Assembly: GCA_021739635.1 (NCBI GenBank)
Contig: JAIPBH010000016.1
Location: 1-64,000 of the forward strand
Direction: 5' to 3'
Length of the DNA stretch: 64,000 bases
Source: Flavobacteriaceae bacterium
GTDB lineage: Bacteria; Bacteroidota; Bacteroidia; Flavobacteriales; Flavobacteriaceae
In this document: piece after piece, positions 9,264-18,860 of the stretch
Numbering within the stretch: position 1 is the stretch's first letter
Layout: each line of letters starts with the position of its first letter
Program-made: the position numbers and the translations under genes
The notes under the pieces: generated by a model
What the model was told of the DNA's origin: nothing
The model's database searches: none
Seen by the model: the letters and a program-made list of their open reading frames with translations, nothing else

Positions 9264-9480
9264 ATATTTCGGATTGCTCTCAGAAGTCACTAAATGCGAA
9301 GAAGAGACTATTGATTTTTCAAAAACTCTTATTTCTGAGTTATTAGAAGAACTTTGCATAAAATACCCAAACTTAATAAACAAAGACTTTCAAGTGGCGC
9401 AAAACCAGGAGTTAGTGTCATTTGATACAAAACTATTAAGCAACGAATTAGTTTTATTACCACCTTTTTCCGGTGGATAA
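9247..9480 (+). CDS. moaD: Molybdopterin synthase sulfur carrier subunit MoaD
   Basis: A 77-aa ubiquitin-fold protein (MKVTIKYFGLLSEVT at the start) ending in LLPPFSGG. The terminal Gly-Gly is adenylylated by MoeB and converted to a thiocarboxylate, which donates sulfur for the dithiolene. It overlaps mobA by 17 bp, and moeB starts 3 bp later. The large subunit MoaE is two genes downstream. Confidence 0.93.
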   Translation: MKVTIKYFGLLSEVTKCEEETIDFSKTLISELLEELCIKYPNLINKDFQVAQNQELVSFDTKLLSNELVLLPPFSGG

Positions 9481-9483
9481 AAT

Positions 9484-10578
9484 ATGGATAGATATAACAG
9501 ACATATTATACTTTCTGAAATTGGTCAAATAGGTCAAAATAAATTGCTAAGCGCTAAAGTTTTAGTGGTTGGAGCTGGTGGATTGGGTTGTCCGGTTTTA
9601 CAATACCTTGCAGCCGCAGGTGTTGGTACAATTGGAATTATTGATTTTGATGTTGTTGAAAAATCTAATCTACAACGTCAAGTATTATTTGGAACATCAT
9701 CTTTGGGTAAAAATAAAGCTGAAGAGGCAAAAAGTAGATTACAAGATTTAAATGATACTATTACTATAAAGGCGTATCTTGAAATGTTAACGTTTCAAAA
9801 TGCAATTGACTTATTCAATCAATATGATATTATAGTTGATGGCACAGATAATTTTGAAACACGATATCTTATAAATGATGGATGCGTTATAACAGGTAAA
9901 CCGTTGGTTTTTGGGGCTATATATAAATTTCAAGGGCAAGTGTCGGTTTTTAATTATGAAAACGGACCAACTTACAGATGTGCATTTCCAAACAAACCAA
10001 AAAAGGATACAGTTCCAAATTGTTCAGAAATAGGTGTTTTAGGCGTGTTGCCGGGTATTATAGGAACCATGCAAGCTAATGAAGTTCTTAAAATCATTTT
10101 GGGTATTGGCAGTATTCTTTCAGGGAAATTATTGTGCTATGATGCTTTATCCTATCAAACTTCGATACTTAATATTAAAAAGTCTGAAAATGAAATTCAA
10201 AAAGTTTTGAAGAACAAGTCGGATTTTAAAAATCAGAAGAGTGAAGTCCATTGTGACTCTCAAAGTGTAGAAATTTCAATTAAAGAAGTTTGGAATAATA
10301 AAAACATACAGTTTATTGATGTGAGAGAAGCTCATGAACAACCTAAAATAAAAGGTCTGAATGTAATACATCTTCCTTTAAGTGCCTTTTTAGAAAATCT
10401 AGATTTAGTAGAAAAGGATAAGAAAAAAGTAGTCTTTTGTCAATCTGGAATTCGAAGTAAAATGGCTGTCTTTCTATTTAAAAAACATAACATACATAAT
10501 TGCTATAGTATTAAAGAAGGTGCTTTAGAAATAAATAAGTATTTAAAAAAATCAAATAAACAAGTATCAAATGAGTGA
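9484..10578 (+). CDS. moeB: MoeB/ThiF-family adenylyltransferase with C-terminal rhodanese domain
   Basis: This 364-aa E1-like enzyme activates the MoaD C-terminus with ATP. The N-terminal domain has the nucleotide-binding GAGGLGCPVLQYLAAAGVG, then SNLQRQ with the arginine finger, and DGTDNFETRYLIND. Zinc-site cysteines are less complete than in E. coli MoeB: C186 (YRCAFP) and the PNCSEIG cysteine are visible. From about residue 265 a rhodanese domain follows with an intact active loop VVFCQSGIRSK, so it can probably also supply the sulfur. It overlaps moaE by 8 bp. In context it serves MoaD; a second role with ThiS is possible, because no thi genes are seen here to argue either way. Confidence 0.9.
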   Translation: MDRYNRHIILSEIGQIGQNKLLSAKVLVVGAGGLGCPVLQYLAAAGVGTIGIIDFDVVEKSNLQRQVLFGTSSLGKNKAEEAKSRLQDLNDTITIKAYLEMLTFQNAIDLFNQYDIIVDGTDNFETRYLINDGCVITGKPLVFGAIYKFQGQVSVFNYENGPTYRCAFPNKPKKDTVPNCSEIGVLGVLPGIIGTMQANEVLKIILGIGSILSGKLLCYDALSYQTSILNIKKSENEIQKVLKNKSDFKNQKSEVHCDSQSVEISIKEVWNNKNIQFIDVREAHEQPKIKGLNVIHLPLSAFLENLDLVEKDKKKVVFCQSGIRSKMAVFLFKKHNIHNCYSIKEGALEINKYLKKSNKQVSNE

Positions 10579-11014
10579 TAAAAAAATTAAAAGTGTTTTT
10601 ATACAAGGCGCTATTTCTTCAGAATTTATAGGAGAATCCATTGCCAAACATCAAACTAAAATTAGCATTGGCGCTCATAATATTTTTTTGGGACAGGTTA
10701 GGGCAGATGTTATTGATAATAAAATAGTAGCAGCTATAGAATATACGGCTTATGAAGATATGGCAAATGCTAAATTTCATGAGATTAGAGAAGCAGCATT
10801 TGAAAAATTTGAACTCACGTGTATGCATATTTACCATAGTTTAGGCACTGTTAATGCAGGTGAAATTTGTTTGTTTGTTTTTGTGTCGTCTCCACACAGA
10901 AAAGCAGTTTTTGATGCTTTAGAGTTTATTGTAGAGGAAATTAAGTCTAAAGTTCCTGTTTTTGGGAAAGAAATTTTTGAAGATAATTCACATCAATGGA
11001 AAGTAAATAGTTAA
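10571..11014 (+). CDS. moaE: Molybdopterin synthase catalytic subunit MoaE
   Basis: A 147-aa protein that, with MoaD, converts cyclic pyranopterin monophosphate to molybdopterin. It has typical MoaE features: GAHNIFLGQVR near residue 33, the IEYTAYEDMA segment, YHSLGTVNAGE, SSPHRKAVFDA and the KSKVPVFGKE motif with the catalytic lysine. It overlaps moeB by 8 bp, and the moaCB fusion starts 6 bp after its stop. Confidence 0.94.
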   Translation: MSDKKIKSVFIQGAISSEFIGESIAKHQTKISIGAHNIFLGQVRADVIDNKIVAAIEYTAYEDMANAKFHEIREAAFEKFELTCMHIYHSLGTVNAGEICLFVFVSSPHRKAVFDALEFIVEEIKSKVPVFGKEIFEDNSHQWKVNS

Positions 11015-11020
11015 GTTATT

Positions 11021-11932
11021 ATGGTAGATATCACATATAAAAGTAGCACATTAAGAACCGCTGTTGCACAAGCTATTGTTAAAGTAAGTAAACAGGAAAC
11101 AATCACCGCTATTCAAAACGATACAGTTCCTAAGGGCAATGTATTTGCCATGAGCAAAGCAGCAGGATTACTTGGCGTTAAAAGAACACCGGATATTTTG
11201 CCTGATTGCCATCCGTTACCTATAGAATTTACGAGTGTGGATTATGAAATAAACGGATTAGAAATAACGGTAATTTTCACAGTGAAAACTATTTATAAAA
11301 CGGGTGTTGAGGTAGAAGCTATGCATGGCGCTAGTGTTGTTGCGTTAAATATGTATGACATGTTAAAACCAATTGATAAAGGCATTGAAATACATCATAT
11401 TAAATTGATTAGTAAAAAGGGAGGAAAATCAGATTTTACAGATAAATTTAGAAAAGATTTAACCGCTGCTGTGATTGTCTGTTCAGATACTATTTCGGCA
11501 GGGCAAAAAGAAGATAGAGCAGGAAAAGCAATTATTAAAAAATTGGAAGAATGTTATGTGAAAATAGCCGATTATATTATCATTCCAGATGAAAAAGACA
11601 TCATTCAAGAAAAAGCAAAAACATACCAAGCTCAAGGAGTGGATTTAATTATTTATACAGGTGGAACCGGACTATCAACCAGAGATGTAACACCAGAAGC
11701 TTTATCAACAATTTTAGATAGAAGAATTCCAGGTATAGAAGAAGCCATTCGTAATTATGGACAAGATAGAACACCTTTTTCCATGTTATCAAGAAGTATT
11801 GCCGGAACCTTGAAAAACACTTTAGTTTTAGGATTACCTGGTTCAACCAATGGAGCAAAAGAATCTATGGATGCAATTTTCCCATCGGTTTTACATATTT
11901 TCAGAATATTAAAAGGTGCAAGCCACGATTAA
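11021..11932 (+). CDS. moaCB: Bifunctional MoaC-MoaB/MogA fusion
   Basis: This 303-aa protein joins two steps of Moco synthesis. Residues 1 to about 145 are MoaC (cyclic pyranopterin monophosphate synthase), with [13 protein letters not shown], the [11 protein letters not shown] motif and [17 protein letters not shown]. Residues from about 148 are a MoaB/MogA molybdopterin adenylyltransferase, with [38 protein letters not shown] and [14 protein letters not shown]. Separate genes are the rule in Proteobacteria; the fusion is common in Bacteroidota. It sits directly against moaA (next codon after the stop). Confidence 0.93.
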   Translation: MVDITYKSSTLRTAVAQAIVKVSKQETITAIQNDTVPKGNVFAMSKAAGLLGVKRTPDILPDCHPLPIEFTSVDYEINGLEITVIFTVKTIYKTGVEVEAMHGASVVALNMYDMLKPIDKGIEIHHIKLISKKGGKSDFTDKFRKDLTAAVIVCSDTISAGQKEDRAGKAIIKKLEECYVKIADYIIIPDEKDIIQEKAKTYQAQGVDLIIYTGGTGLSTRDVTPEALSTILDRRIPGIEEAIRNYGQDRTPFSMLSRSIAGTLKNTLVLGLPGSTNGAKESMDAIFPSVLHIFRILKGASHD

Positions 11933-12940
11933 ATGACTAATCAAAATAACATACTGCAAGATTCACACGAGAGAAATCATACCTATTTGCGTATTTCATT
12001 AGTGGAACGCTGTAATTTGCGTTGTTTCTATTGTATGCCTGCAGAAGGTGTACAACTAACTCCTAAAAGTCATATTATGACTTATGAGGAGATTTATGAA
12101 ATTGCAAAAACCTTTGTAAAACATGGAGTTACCAAAATACGATTAACAGGTGGCGAGCCATTAATTAGAAAAGATATTCCTTTTATTTTAGAAAAATTAG
12201 CGTCTTTGCCAGTAGAATTATCAATAACAAGCAACGCAGTTATCATTCATAAATTTATTGATATTCTAAAAAAACACCATGTCAATAATATCAATTTAAG
12301 TCTAGATACTTTAATCTCTAAAAAATTTAAAGAAATTACCCTAAGAGATGAGTTTGATATTGTGTATAAAAATATATTCTTGTTGGTAAAGGAAGGCTTT
12401 AACGTCAAAATAAATGCCGTGTTGATGAAAGGTGTTAATGATAATGAAATTATTGATTTTATTAAGCTTACTAAAAACTTGCCTGTTTCTATTCGCTTTA
12501 TTGAATTTATGCCTTTTGATGGCAATAAATGGGATTTAAGCAACATGGTATCGTATGCAGAAGTTATGGACATTGTAAACACATCTTTTCAAGAAACGGA
12601 TATTGAAAGACTTCAAGATGCACCCAATGATACATCTAAAAACTATAAAATAAAAGGTTTTAAAGGAAGTTTTGCTATAATAAGTTCGGTAACCAATCCG
12701 TTTTGCGATTCTTGTAACAGACTACGTTTAACAGCCAACGGTCAACTTAAAAACTGCTTATTTTCTTCAACAGAATCTGATTTATTAACAAGTTTAAGAA
12801 CAGGAAAATCTATTGAGCCCATCATTAAAAAAGCTGTTTTGGCAAAGTTAAAAGTTCGCGGAGGCATGGATACTTTAGAAAAACTTCAAGAACCAAAACT
12901 TCATAATAATAATCGGAGCATGATTACTATTGGTGGTTAA
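11933..12940 (+). CDS. moaA: GTP 3',8-cyclase MoaA (radical SAM)
   Basis: MoaA performs the first step of Moco synthesis, turning GTP into 3',8-cyclo-7,8-dihydro-GTP. The 335-aa sequence has the radical-SAM cluster CNLRCFYCMP near residue 27, the SAM-binding TGGEPL, and the C-terminal second cluster CDSCNRLRLTANGQLKNC. It lacks the C-terminal GG tail of the canonical enzyme but ends in MITIGG, so a Gly-Gly terminus is in fact present. It is the last gene of the Moco operon. The convergent cytochrome gene ends 2 bp away and there is no obvious terminator between them. Confidence 0.94.
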   Translation: MTNQNNILQDSHERNHTYLRISLVERCNLRCFYCMPAEGVQLTPKSHIMTYEEIYEIAKTFVKHGVTKIRLTGGEPLIRKDIPFILEKLASLPVELSITSNAVIIHKFIDILKKHHVNNINLSLDTLISKKFKEITLRDEFDIVYKNIFLLVKEGFNVKINAVLMKGVNDNEIIDFIKLTKNLPVSIRFIEFMPFDGNKWDLSNMVSYAEVMDIVNTSFQETDIERLQDAPNDTSKNYKIKGFKGSFAIISSVTNPFCDSCNRLRLTANGQLKNCLFSSTESDLLTSLRTGKSIEPIIKKAVLAKLKVRGGMDTLEKLQEPKLHNNNRSMITIGG

Positions 12941-12942
12941 GA

Positions 12943-14829
12943 TTATTTATCAGGCAAAGCACATTTAGCACTTAACTTTTTCAAAATAGGTTGTAATCCA
13001 AACTCCAAAGTTTGTTTCATCACTTTTGAATCATCTTTATGGCATTGCAAACAAGCGCCAACTAAAAGCATTCGTTTTTGTTCTTCTAGATTAAAAGGCC
13101 TGAAATCTGTTCTTGTAGATTGAATAACAGTTTTATCAACGGGTTTTAAGAAAGGAATCCAGGCATCTTCAGGTAGATTGTCATAACTATTTAAAGCATA
13201 TTCAGGAGTAAAAACCCATTCACCTTTTCTATTATTAATTTCATATTTTAAAGAACCTTGACCATAGCCTAATGTGACTGAATTAGAATGACAAGATTTA
13301 CAATCACGTACTTGTTTGGTTGTGGTATGAGGAGAATTTGGTGCATACAGTCTGTGAAATGAAATATCATTACCAGTTTTACCAGAAAAACTTCCTTTAT
13401 CAATAGTTAAAATCATCCCAGGAATAGCTGGTTCAAAAACTCTTTTACCTTTATGTTCTCTAACTCCTATAGCAGGTTTTGAAGATGAAAACTCAGCGAC
13501 ATATTCTTTCCATTGTCCTTTTACAAATTTTTTATCTAATAAATCAAAAGCTTTTGGTTCATTTTCGTCATATTGATTATGGCAACCAATACATCGAGAT
13601 GTCCAAGATGAATGACACGCACTACAACTTACGTTTTCATGAGCTTTGTCTCTTGAACAAACCTTTGATTGGGGTTTTAAATTATGAAGTTTGCCATCGC
13701 CTTTTCCAATTAAAAATGCATGTCCTATAGAGTCAACATAGGTATTTACTAATGGATGACCATCTTTTTTAGCAATTAATATTTCTTTGTTTGAATGTTT
13801 ATAATCTCTGTGCAGAAACACTAAAAGACTTTCAGAATCTAATGAGTCATAGGGAATAGTATTAGGTTTTTCTTTAAAATGACAATCTACACATTGCAAT
13901 GCTACAGCATCTTCTTCATGGGTGTACAATTTGCCGTTTCCCATAACTTCATGCGAAGAATGACAATCTATACACAACAAACCTTTTGTATGATGTACAT
14001 CTTGATCCATGTGTTTATAAACACGTTTGTCTTGTAATACTGTATATAAATCATTATCTGCAATATCTTTCTCATCCAACAAAGTTTCTTGAAGTCCTTC
14101 GTAATTTGTAGAAATTCTACTTGATCTGCTATGACAACCAAAACAATGCGTATTATTAACAAAAACAGTAGTTGAAGGATGAAATTTGGGTAATACTGTT
14201 TTGTTTGAAGCCAAATAATTTTTTAAATCATTTTTAGCTTCCTCAGAATAATTTAAATGACACGCATTACAGCCACCACCTCGACTTTCTTGAGTAATTT
14301 CACCATATTCAGTTTTCTCAGCACCTAAATGACAGTTAGCACACAAATCTCTAATGTGTTTTTCTGAAGCTGAATTTTTTATATCTTTTATATGAAATTG
14401 ATGGTTTGGATGATTTGTTTCTCCAAAAATAAATTTGTCAATAGCAATAATGCCACTATTGGTGGTCATTAATGAACTATTAATTTTATTTAATTCTTCT
14501 ATATGACATTTTCCACAAGTTTCTTTAGCATCTGCTAAATTGCCCGGAATTAAAATCATGCCTTTATGGGCTTCATTTTTATCTAATGAAGAGGTATTTC
14601 CTAAATGACAACTAGCACAACCTATAAGTTCTGGATTATGATAATTTGAAAAACCAGTTGTATTTTGATGACATTGCAAACAAGATTCCTCATTGGCAAC
14701 TTCAATATTAGTATATGGATTGGTATCAAAAGGTGATAGATAAAAACCCTTGTTTATTACATAGAAAAGCGTAGTAATCAGTAAAATAACCACTGTAAAT
14801 ATACCAAGAAAAACGTATTTTTTTTTCAT
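12943..14829 (-). CDS. Membrane-anchored dodecaheme cytochrome c
   Basis: A 628-aa protein with one N-terminal membrane helix (residues about 5-25) and a large periplasmic part with 12 CXXCH heme-binding motifs. In order they are CLQCH, CASCH, CGKCH, CANCH, CNACH, CFGCH, CIDCH, CVDCH, CSACH, CIGCH, CKSCH and CLQCH. Several free His residues could be distal ligands. It is divergent from the psrA-like operon and shares its control region, so it is probably the electron partner or a second terminal reductase for the same process. It resembles octaheme and NapC/NrfH-associated families in style, but I cannot assign a catalytic activity. The last heme motif is 25-30 residues from the C-terminus. 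Confidence 0.85.
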   Translation of the reverse strand: MKKKYVFLGIFTVVILLITTLFYVINKGFYLSPFDTNPYTNIEVANEESCLQCHQNTTGFSNYHNPELIGCASCHLGNTSSLDKNEAHKGMILIPGNLADAKETCGKCHIEELNKINSSLMTTNSGIIAIDKFIFGETNHPNHQFHIKDIKNSASEKHIRDLCANCHLGAEKTEYGEITQESRGGGCNACHLNYSEEAKNDLKNYLASNKTVLPKFHPSTTVFVNNTHCFGCHSRSSRISTNYEGLQETLLDEKDIADNDLYTVLQDKRVYKHMDQDVHHTKGLLCIDCHSSHEVMGNGKLYTHEEDAVALQCVDCHFKEKPNTIPYDSLDSESLLVFLHRDYKHSNKEILIAKKDGHPLVNTYVDSIGHAFLIGKGDGKLHNLKPQSKVCSRDKAHENVSCSACHSSWTSRCIGCHNQYDENEPKAFDLLDKKFVKGQWKEYVAEFSSSKPAIGVREHKGKRVFEPAIPGMILTIDKGSFSGKTGNDISFHRLYAPNSPHTTTKQVRDCKSCHSNSVTLGYGQGSLKYEINNRKGEWVFTPEYALNSYDNLPEDAWIPFLKPVDKTVIQSTRTDFRPFNLEEQKRMLLVGACLQCHKDDSKVMKQTLEFGLQPILKKLSAKCALPDK

Positions 14830-14885
14830 TCATTAATGAGCCTTTTCAAAGTTACAATAATTTATAATTCTAACGATTTGAAATT

Positions 14886-14930
14886 CAGGGTTACTAAAAA
14901 AATAAATATAGTTATGTAACATTTGTTACA
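14886..14930 (-). promoter_or_regulatory. Perfect Crp-like palindrome upstream of the cytochrome gene
   Basis: TGTAACATTTGTTACA at 14915-14930 is a perfect inverted repeat with 4 bp between half-sites, the same geometry as the ATGAY-N4-RTCAT operators nearby. On the minus strand a TA dinucleotide starting a weak -7 box (TAACCCTG, 14893 down to 14886) lies 29.5 bp from the palindrome centre, the spacing seen at the other sites. A better -7 match (TAACTTTG, minus strand, 14854 down to 14847) lies closer to the gene. Which element is used is uncertain. Confidence 0.5.
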
Positions 14931-14947
14931 CATAAAATGCTGATTAT

Positions 14948-14991
14948 ATGACTTTTATCATAATATAAAATAACATATAGAAATATCTTTA
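14948..14991 (+). promoter_or_regulatory. Crp/Fnr-type operator and -7 element of the psrA-like operon
   Basis: The operator ATGACTTTTATCAT is at 14948-14961. A -7 element TATCTTTA is at 14984-14991, 29.5 bp from operator centre to first T. The psrA-like start codon is at 15014. The operator is identical, read on the other strand, to the one before moeA. Confidence 0.75.
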
Positions 14992-15013
14992 CATCAGAAA
15001 AACAGTTATAATT

Positions 15014-17257
15014 ATGACCGCTTCTAGACGAAAATTTATAAAAATTTCAGCCTTAGGGTTAGGAGGTTTAGCAACAACTTCTGGCGCATTTAAAATGTTT
15101 GGTGTGAACCCAATTTTAGATACCGCTGTGAAAGAAAACATTGCTAAAAAATTTGTAAGATCTGCTACCTATTGTGAAGTTTGCTTTTGGAAATGTGCTG
15201 CTTGGGCTTATACCGATGAAGAAGGCGATATTAAAAAAATTATAGGAAATGAAGATGATACCCATTGTAACGGTCGCCTTTGTCCAAGAGGAACAGGTGG
15301 CGTTGGTATGTACAGTGATGAAGACAGATTAAAAACACCATTAATTAGAACAACAATTAATGGACAAGAAACCTATAGAGAAGCAAGTTGGGAAGAAGCG
15401 TTAGACTTGATTGCTTCTAAATTTAAAGGTATAAAAGAAAAATATGGGGCAGAATCATTTGCTTTGCTTAAGCATGGTTCACCAGGAAGTCATTTAGAAC
15501 ATTTATTTAAAGCATATGGGTCAGATACTATTGCTGAACCTGCTTATGCTCAATGTAGAGGTCCAAGAGAAACTGGGTTTGGATTAACCTTTGGATCTTG
15601 GATTGGTTCACCAGAACCAACAGATATTAGAGATACTAAATGTTTAGTGTTAATTGGGTCGCATATTGGAGAAAACATGCACAACTCCCAAGTTCAAGAA
15701 ATGTCTGATGCTATTGACAATGGCGCTACAATAATTACAGTAGATCCAAGACTTTCAACAGCAGCAAGCAAATCAAAACATTGGTTAGCCATTAAGCCAG
15801 CTACAGACATAGCCTTATTACTTTCTTGGATGCATGTTTTAATAGAAGAAGGCTTATACAATAAAGATTATGTTGAAAAATATACTTCTGGGTTTGATCA
15901 GTTAAAAGCTCATGTTAAACAATTTACACCAGAATGGGCGTATGGTATTACAACTATAAAACCTGAAGATATAAGAAAAACAGCACGTGTTATGGCTGCT
16001 GCTGCACCTTCTGTGATTGTACATCCTGGAAGGCATGTAGTTTGGTATGGTGATGATTCTCAAAGAGAAAGAGCTATTGCTATTTTAAATGGTTTGTTAG
16101 GTTCTTGGGGAAATAGAGGAGGTTTTTATTTTAAAGAAAGTTTAAAACTGCCAAAATATCCGCATCCAGAATATCCAGAACCAAAATGGGGTTGGAAAGA
16201 CATTGGAGAACAATATCCGTTTGCCGAAATGGGAATTACTTCAGAATTAATAAAAGCTACACTTCCTAGTACAGACAATAAATATCCAATAAAGGCTTGG
16301 ATGATTGCCGGAACTAATTTGATTAATACCTTACCTCAAAGAGAAAAAACCATTGAGGCTATTAACGCTGTAGAATTCTTGGTTGTTATAGATACCATGC
16401 CAATGGAAATTACTGGTTATGCCGATGTTGTACTGCCAGAATGTACCTATTTAGAACGTTATGATGATATCCGTTCTGCAACAAACAGAACACCTTCAAT
16501 AGCTGTACGAATTCCAGCAGTAAAACCTAAATATAACACTAAACCAGCTTGGTGGATAAGTAAAGAAATTGGTAATCGTTTAGGCTTAGGTGACTATTTT
16601 AATTACAATGATTATGAGGAAGTTATAGAATGGCAACTTAATAAGCTAGGAACTTCTTTAGATGAAATGAAAAAAATTGGGGTTAAAAATTTTGATAGAG
16701 TATCAGGACCATTATTTTTAGAAGAAGGACAAGATTATGAATTTGCAACACCTAGCGGTAAAATAGAGTTTTATTCACATCAACTTACCGAAAAAGGATT
16801 TGATCCTATGCCTGTTTATACAGCACATCCAGAACCACCTCAAGGGTTTTATAGATTAAATTATGGCAGATCACCTATGCATACCTTTAGTAGAACTATT
16901 AATAATCCTAATTTAAGTGATTTAAAAAGTGAAAACACTTTGTGGGTTAATCCAAAAGTTGCTAGAGTATTAGGATTGAAAAAGAATCAAGAAGTTTGGT
17001 TAAAAAATCAAGACGGAATTCTTTCAACATTTTCAATAAAAGTTAGAGTTACTGAAAGAATACGCTGGGATTCAGTCTATATGTATCATGGTTTTGGGCA
17101 TAATAATGAAAAATTATCTAGAGCTTTTGGAAAAGGGATAAGTGATACTGAATTGATATCACAAACAGTAGTAGATCCACTTATGGGTGGCACAGGACTT
17201 AGAGGAAATTTTGTGTCCATTTTAACAGAAGATCCACATAAAAATTCAGAGATATGA
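15014..17257 (+). CDS. Periplasmic molybdopterin oxidoreductase, PsrA/PhsA-like catalytic subunit
   Basis: A 747-aa member of the DMSO-reductase family, close in length to polysulfide and thiosulfate reductase large subunits. The N-terminus is a Tat signal (SRRKFIK then a hydrophobic stretch), so the folded holoenzyme is exported. A [4Fe-4S] site is formed by CEVCFWKC and the cysteine of GRLCPRG. The cysteine in AYAQCRGPRE is the likely Mo ligand. The C-terminal molybdopterin-dinucleotide domain begins near residue 600 (NYGRSPMHTFSRT). It overlaps the ferredoxin gene by 4 bp. The substrate is probably an inorganic sulfur species given the YeeE and rhodanese neighbours. Arsenate or selenate cannot be excluded from sequence alone. 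Confidence 0.88.
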   Translation: MTASRRKFIKISALGLGGLATTSGAFKMFGVNPILDTAVKENIAKKFVRSATYCEVCFWKCAAWAYTDEEGDIKKIIGNEDDTHCNGRLCPRGTGGVGMYSDEDRLKTPLIRTTINGQETYREASWEEALDLIASKFKGIKEKYGAESFALLKHGSPGSHLEHLFKAYGSDTIAEPAYAQCRGPRETGFGLTFGSWIGSPEPTDIRDTKCLVLIGSHIGENMHNSQVQEMSDAIDNGATIITVDPRLSTAASKSKHWLAIKPATDIALLLSWMHVLIEEGLYNKDYVEKYTSGFDQLKAHVKQFTPEWAYGITTIKPEDIRKTARVMAAAAPSVIVHPGRHVVWYGDDSQRERAIAILNGLLGSWGNRGGFYFKESLKLPKYPHPEYPEPKWGWKDIGEQYPFAEMGITSELIKATLPSTDNKYPIKAWMIAGTNLINTLPQREKTIEAINAVEFLVVIDTMPMEITGYADVVLPECTYLERYDDIRSATNRTPSIAVRIPAVKPKYNTKPAWWISKEIGNRLGLGDYFNYNDYEEVIEWQLNKLGTSLDEMKKIGVKNFDRVSGPLFLEEGQDYEFATPSGKIEFYSHQLTEKGFDPMPVYTAHPEPPQGFYRLNYGRSPMHTFSRTINNPNLSDLKSENTLWVNPKVARVLGLKKNQEVWLKNQDGILSTFSIKVRVTERIRWDSVYMYHGFGHNNEKLSRAFGKGISDTELISQTVVDPLMGGTGLRGNFVSILTEDPHKNSEI

Positions 17258-17787
17258 GATATGCAATGGTAATAGACACCTTAAAATGTGTTGGATGTAG
17301 TGATTGTGTTGTGGCTTGTCAAACAGAAAACAACGTACCACATGGATATTGTAGAGATTGGATTACTGAATCTGTTAGTGGTTCTTATCCAAAAGTAGAA
17401 TTAGAATTAAAATCTGAAAGATGTAATCATTGTGATAATGCACCTTGTGTAAGATGTTGCCCAACAGGCGCTAGTCATATTGTTGATGGTGGTATAGTAT
17501 TAGTTACTGCAAATGAATGTATAGGTTGTGGTGCTTGTATAGAATCATGCCCATACGATGCTCGTTACCAACATCCTGATGGTTATGTAGATAAGTGTAC
17601 CTTCTGTCACCATAGATTAGAAAAAGGTCAGCTTCCTGCTTGTGTATCTGTTTGTCCTACTAAATGCATGTATTTTGGAGACTTAGATAATCCAAATAGC
17701 GAAGTTTCACAATTATTAAAAAATAGAAATTACAAAACTTTAGCGCCTGAAGCAGGAACTAATCCACACGTGTTTTACCTAATTTAA
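17254..17787 (+). CDS. Four-cluster ferredoxin subunit, PsrB-like
   Basis: A 177-aa electron-transfer subunit that moves electrons between the membrane subunit and the molybdoenzyme. Four cysteine clusters are visible: CVGCSDCVVAC, CNHCDNAPCVRCC, CIGCGACIESC and CTFCHH with PACVSVC. It has no signal of its own, which fits export by hitch-hiking with the Tat-dependent large subunit. The start overlaps the large-subunit stop by 4 bp and the NrfD gene begins 12 bp downstream. Confidence 0.93.
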   Translation: MRYAMVIDTLKCVGCSDCVVACQTENNVPHGYCRDWITESVSGSYPKVELELKSERCNHCDNAPCVRCCPTGASHIVDGGIVLVTANECIGCGACIESCPYDARYQHPDGYVDKCTFCHHRLEKGQLPACVSVCPTKCMYFGDLDNPNSEVSQLLKNRNYKTLAPEAGTNPHVFYLI

Positions 17788-17799
17788 AGTATTCAGATT

Positions 17800-18759
17800 A
17801 TGCAAGAAGAATTATTTACAAGTGGAAGACATATTCCAAATATAGACCCATCATTACAAATTTGGCATTGGCCAATAGCACTCTATTTGTTTTTAGGTGG
17901 ACTTGCTGCAGGCATATTATTTTTTGCAGCCTTATTTTATGTTTTAGGAAAGGAAAAAGAATATCCGGCAGCAGTAAAAATAGCTTCTATTGTGCCTCCA
18001 ATAGCTTTATCTTTAGGTTTATTGGCTTTGGTGTATGATTTAACACATCCTTTATACACATGGCAATTATATACAACTTTTAGAATTGAATCGCCAATGT
18101 CTTGGGGTGCATGGGTTTTAATGATAGTTACTCCTCTATCATTTCTTTGGACTTTTAGTTATTACAGAGAATCGTATTCTAAAATAGAGTCTAAATTAAA
18201 CTTGTTTAAACGTTTTAAATTCTTAAAAACCTTTGAGCAATTTATTAAAACTAATAGAATCTATATAGCTTATGCGTTAATTCCATTATCAATAATTTTA
18301 GGTGTTTATACCGGAATTTTGTTATCAGCCTTTAATGCCAGACCTTTATGGAACAATGCCATTCTTGGCCCATTGTTTTTAACTTCCGGGTTATCAACTG
18401 GCGCAGCAGCTATTATTTTAATTTCAAAAAGTGTTGAAGAGAGACATATGTTTGGCAAAATAGATTTAGGACTAATCATTATAGAATTAGCCTTAATTGT
18501 CCATATGATTATGGGATATTATGCCGGTTCTCAAGTTCAACTTGAAGCAATGGACTTATTGGTTGGAGGTGAATTTACCTTAATGTTCTTTGGGTTTGTA
18601 GTATTACTAGGTCTTTTAGTTCCAGCTATATTAGAATCTATTGAGCTTTTAGGATATAAAGTACCAGTGATTGTACCTGCACTTTTGGTTATTCTTGGAG
18701 GACTTATTTTCCGATTTGTTATGATTGAAGCAGGTCAATTAACACGATACCTTTATTAA
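17800..18759 (+). CDS. NrfD/PsrC-family membrane quinone subunit
   Basis: A 319-aa inner-membrane protein with eight hydrophobic helices, as in PsrC. It anchors the complex and exchanges electrons with the quinone pool without heme. Characteristic features are the N-terminal WHWPIALYLFLGGLAAG, YDLTHPLYTWQLYTTFRIESPMSWGAW and SAFNARPLWNNAILGPLFL. The presence of a NrfD-type rather than a cytochrome-b-type anchor favours a Psr-like over a Phs-like architecture. The 101 bp after it (18760-18860) hold only a 14-codon reading frame that I do not call a gene. Confidence 0.93.
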   Translation: MQEELFTSGRHIPNIDPSLQIWHWPIALYLFLGGLAAGILFFAALFYVLGKEKEYPAAVKIASIVPPIALSLGLLALVYDLTHPLYTWQLYTTFRIESPMSWGAWVLMIVTPLSFLWTFSYYRESYSKIESKLNLFKRFKFLKTFEQFIKTNRIYIAYALIPLSIILGVYTGILLSAFNARPLWNNAILGPLFLTSGLSTGAAAIILISKSVEERHMFGKIDLGLIIIELALIVHMIMGYYAGSQVQLEAMDLLVGGEFTLMFFGFVVLLGLLVPAILESIELLGYKVPVIVPALLVILGGLIFRFVMIEAGQLTRYLY

Positions 18760-18860
18760 AATAATTAGTTATGAAATGCATATTAGTAAGTTTTGTAAAA
18801 CAATATAAGGTTTAAAAAGGCATTTCTTTTGATCATTAAAAAACAAATAATTTTAAACAA

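Noticed and set aside
15014-17257. Nitrate reductase or formate dehydrogenase identity for the molybdoenzyme
   Set aside because: Length, NrfD-type anchor, CRG Mo-ligand context and YeeE/rhodanese neighbours favour the Psr/Phs group; no selenocysteine or Nap/Nar partner genes are present.
18771-18815. 14-codon frame between the NrfD and YeeE genes
   Set aside because: Too short, with no conserved feature; probably untranslated spacer.
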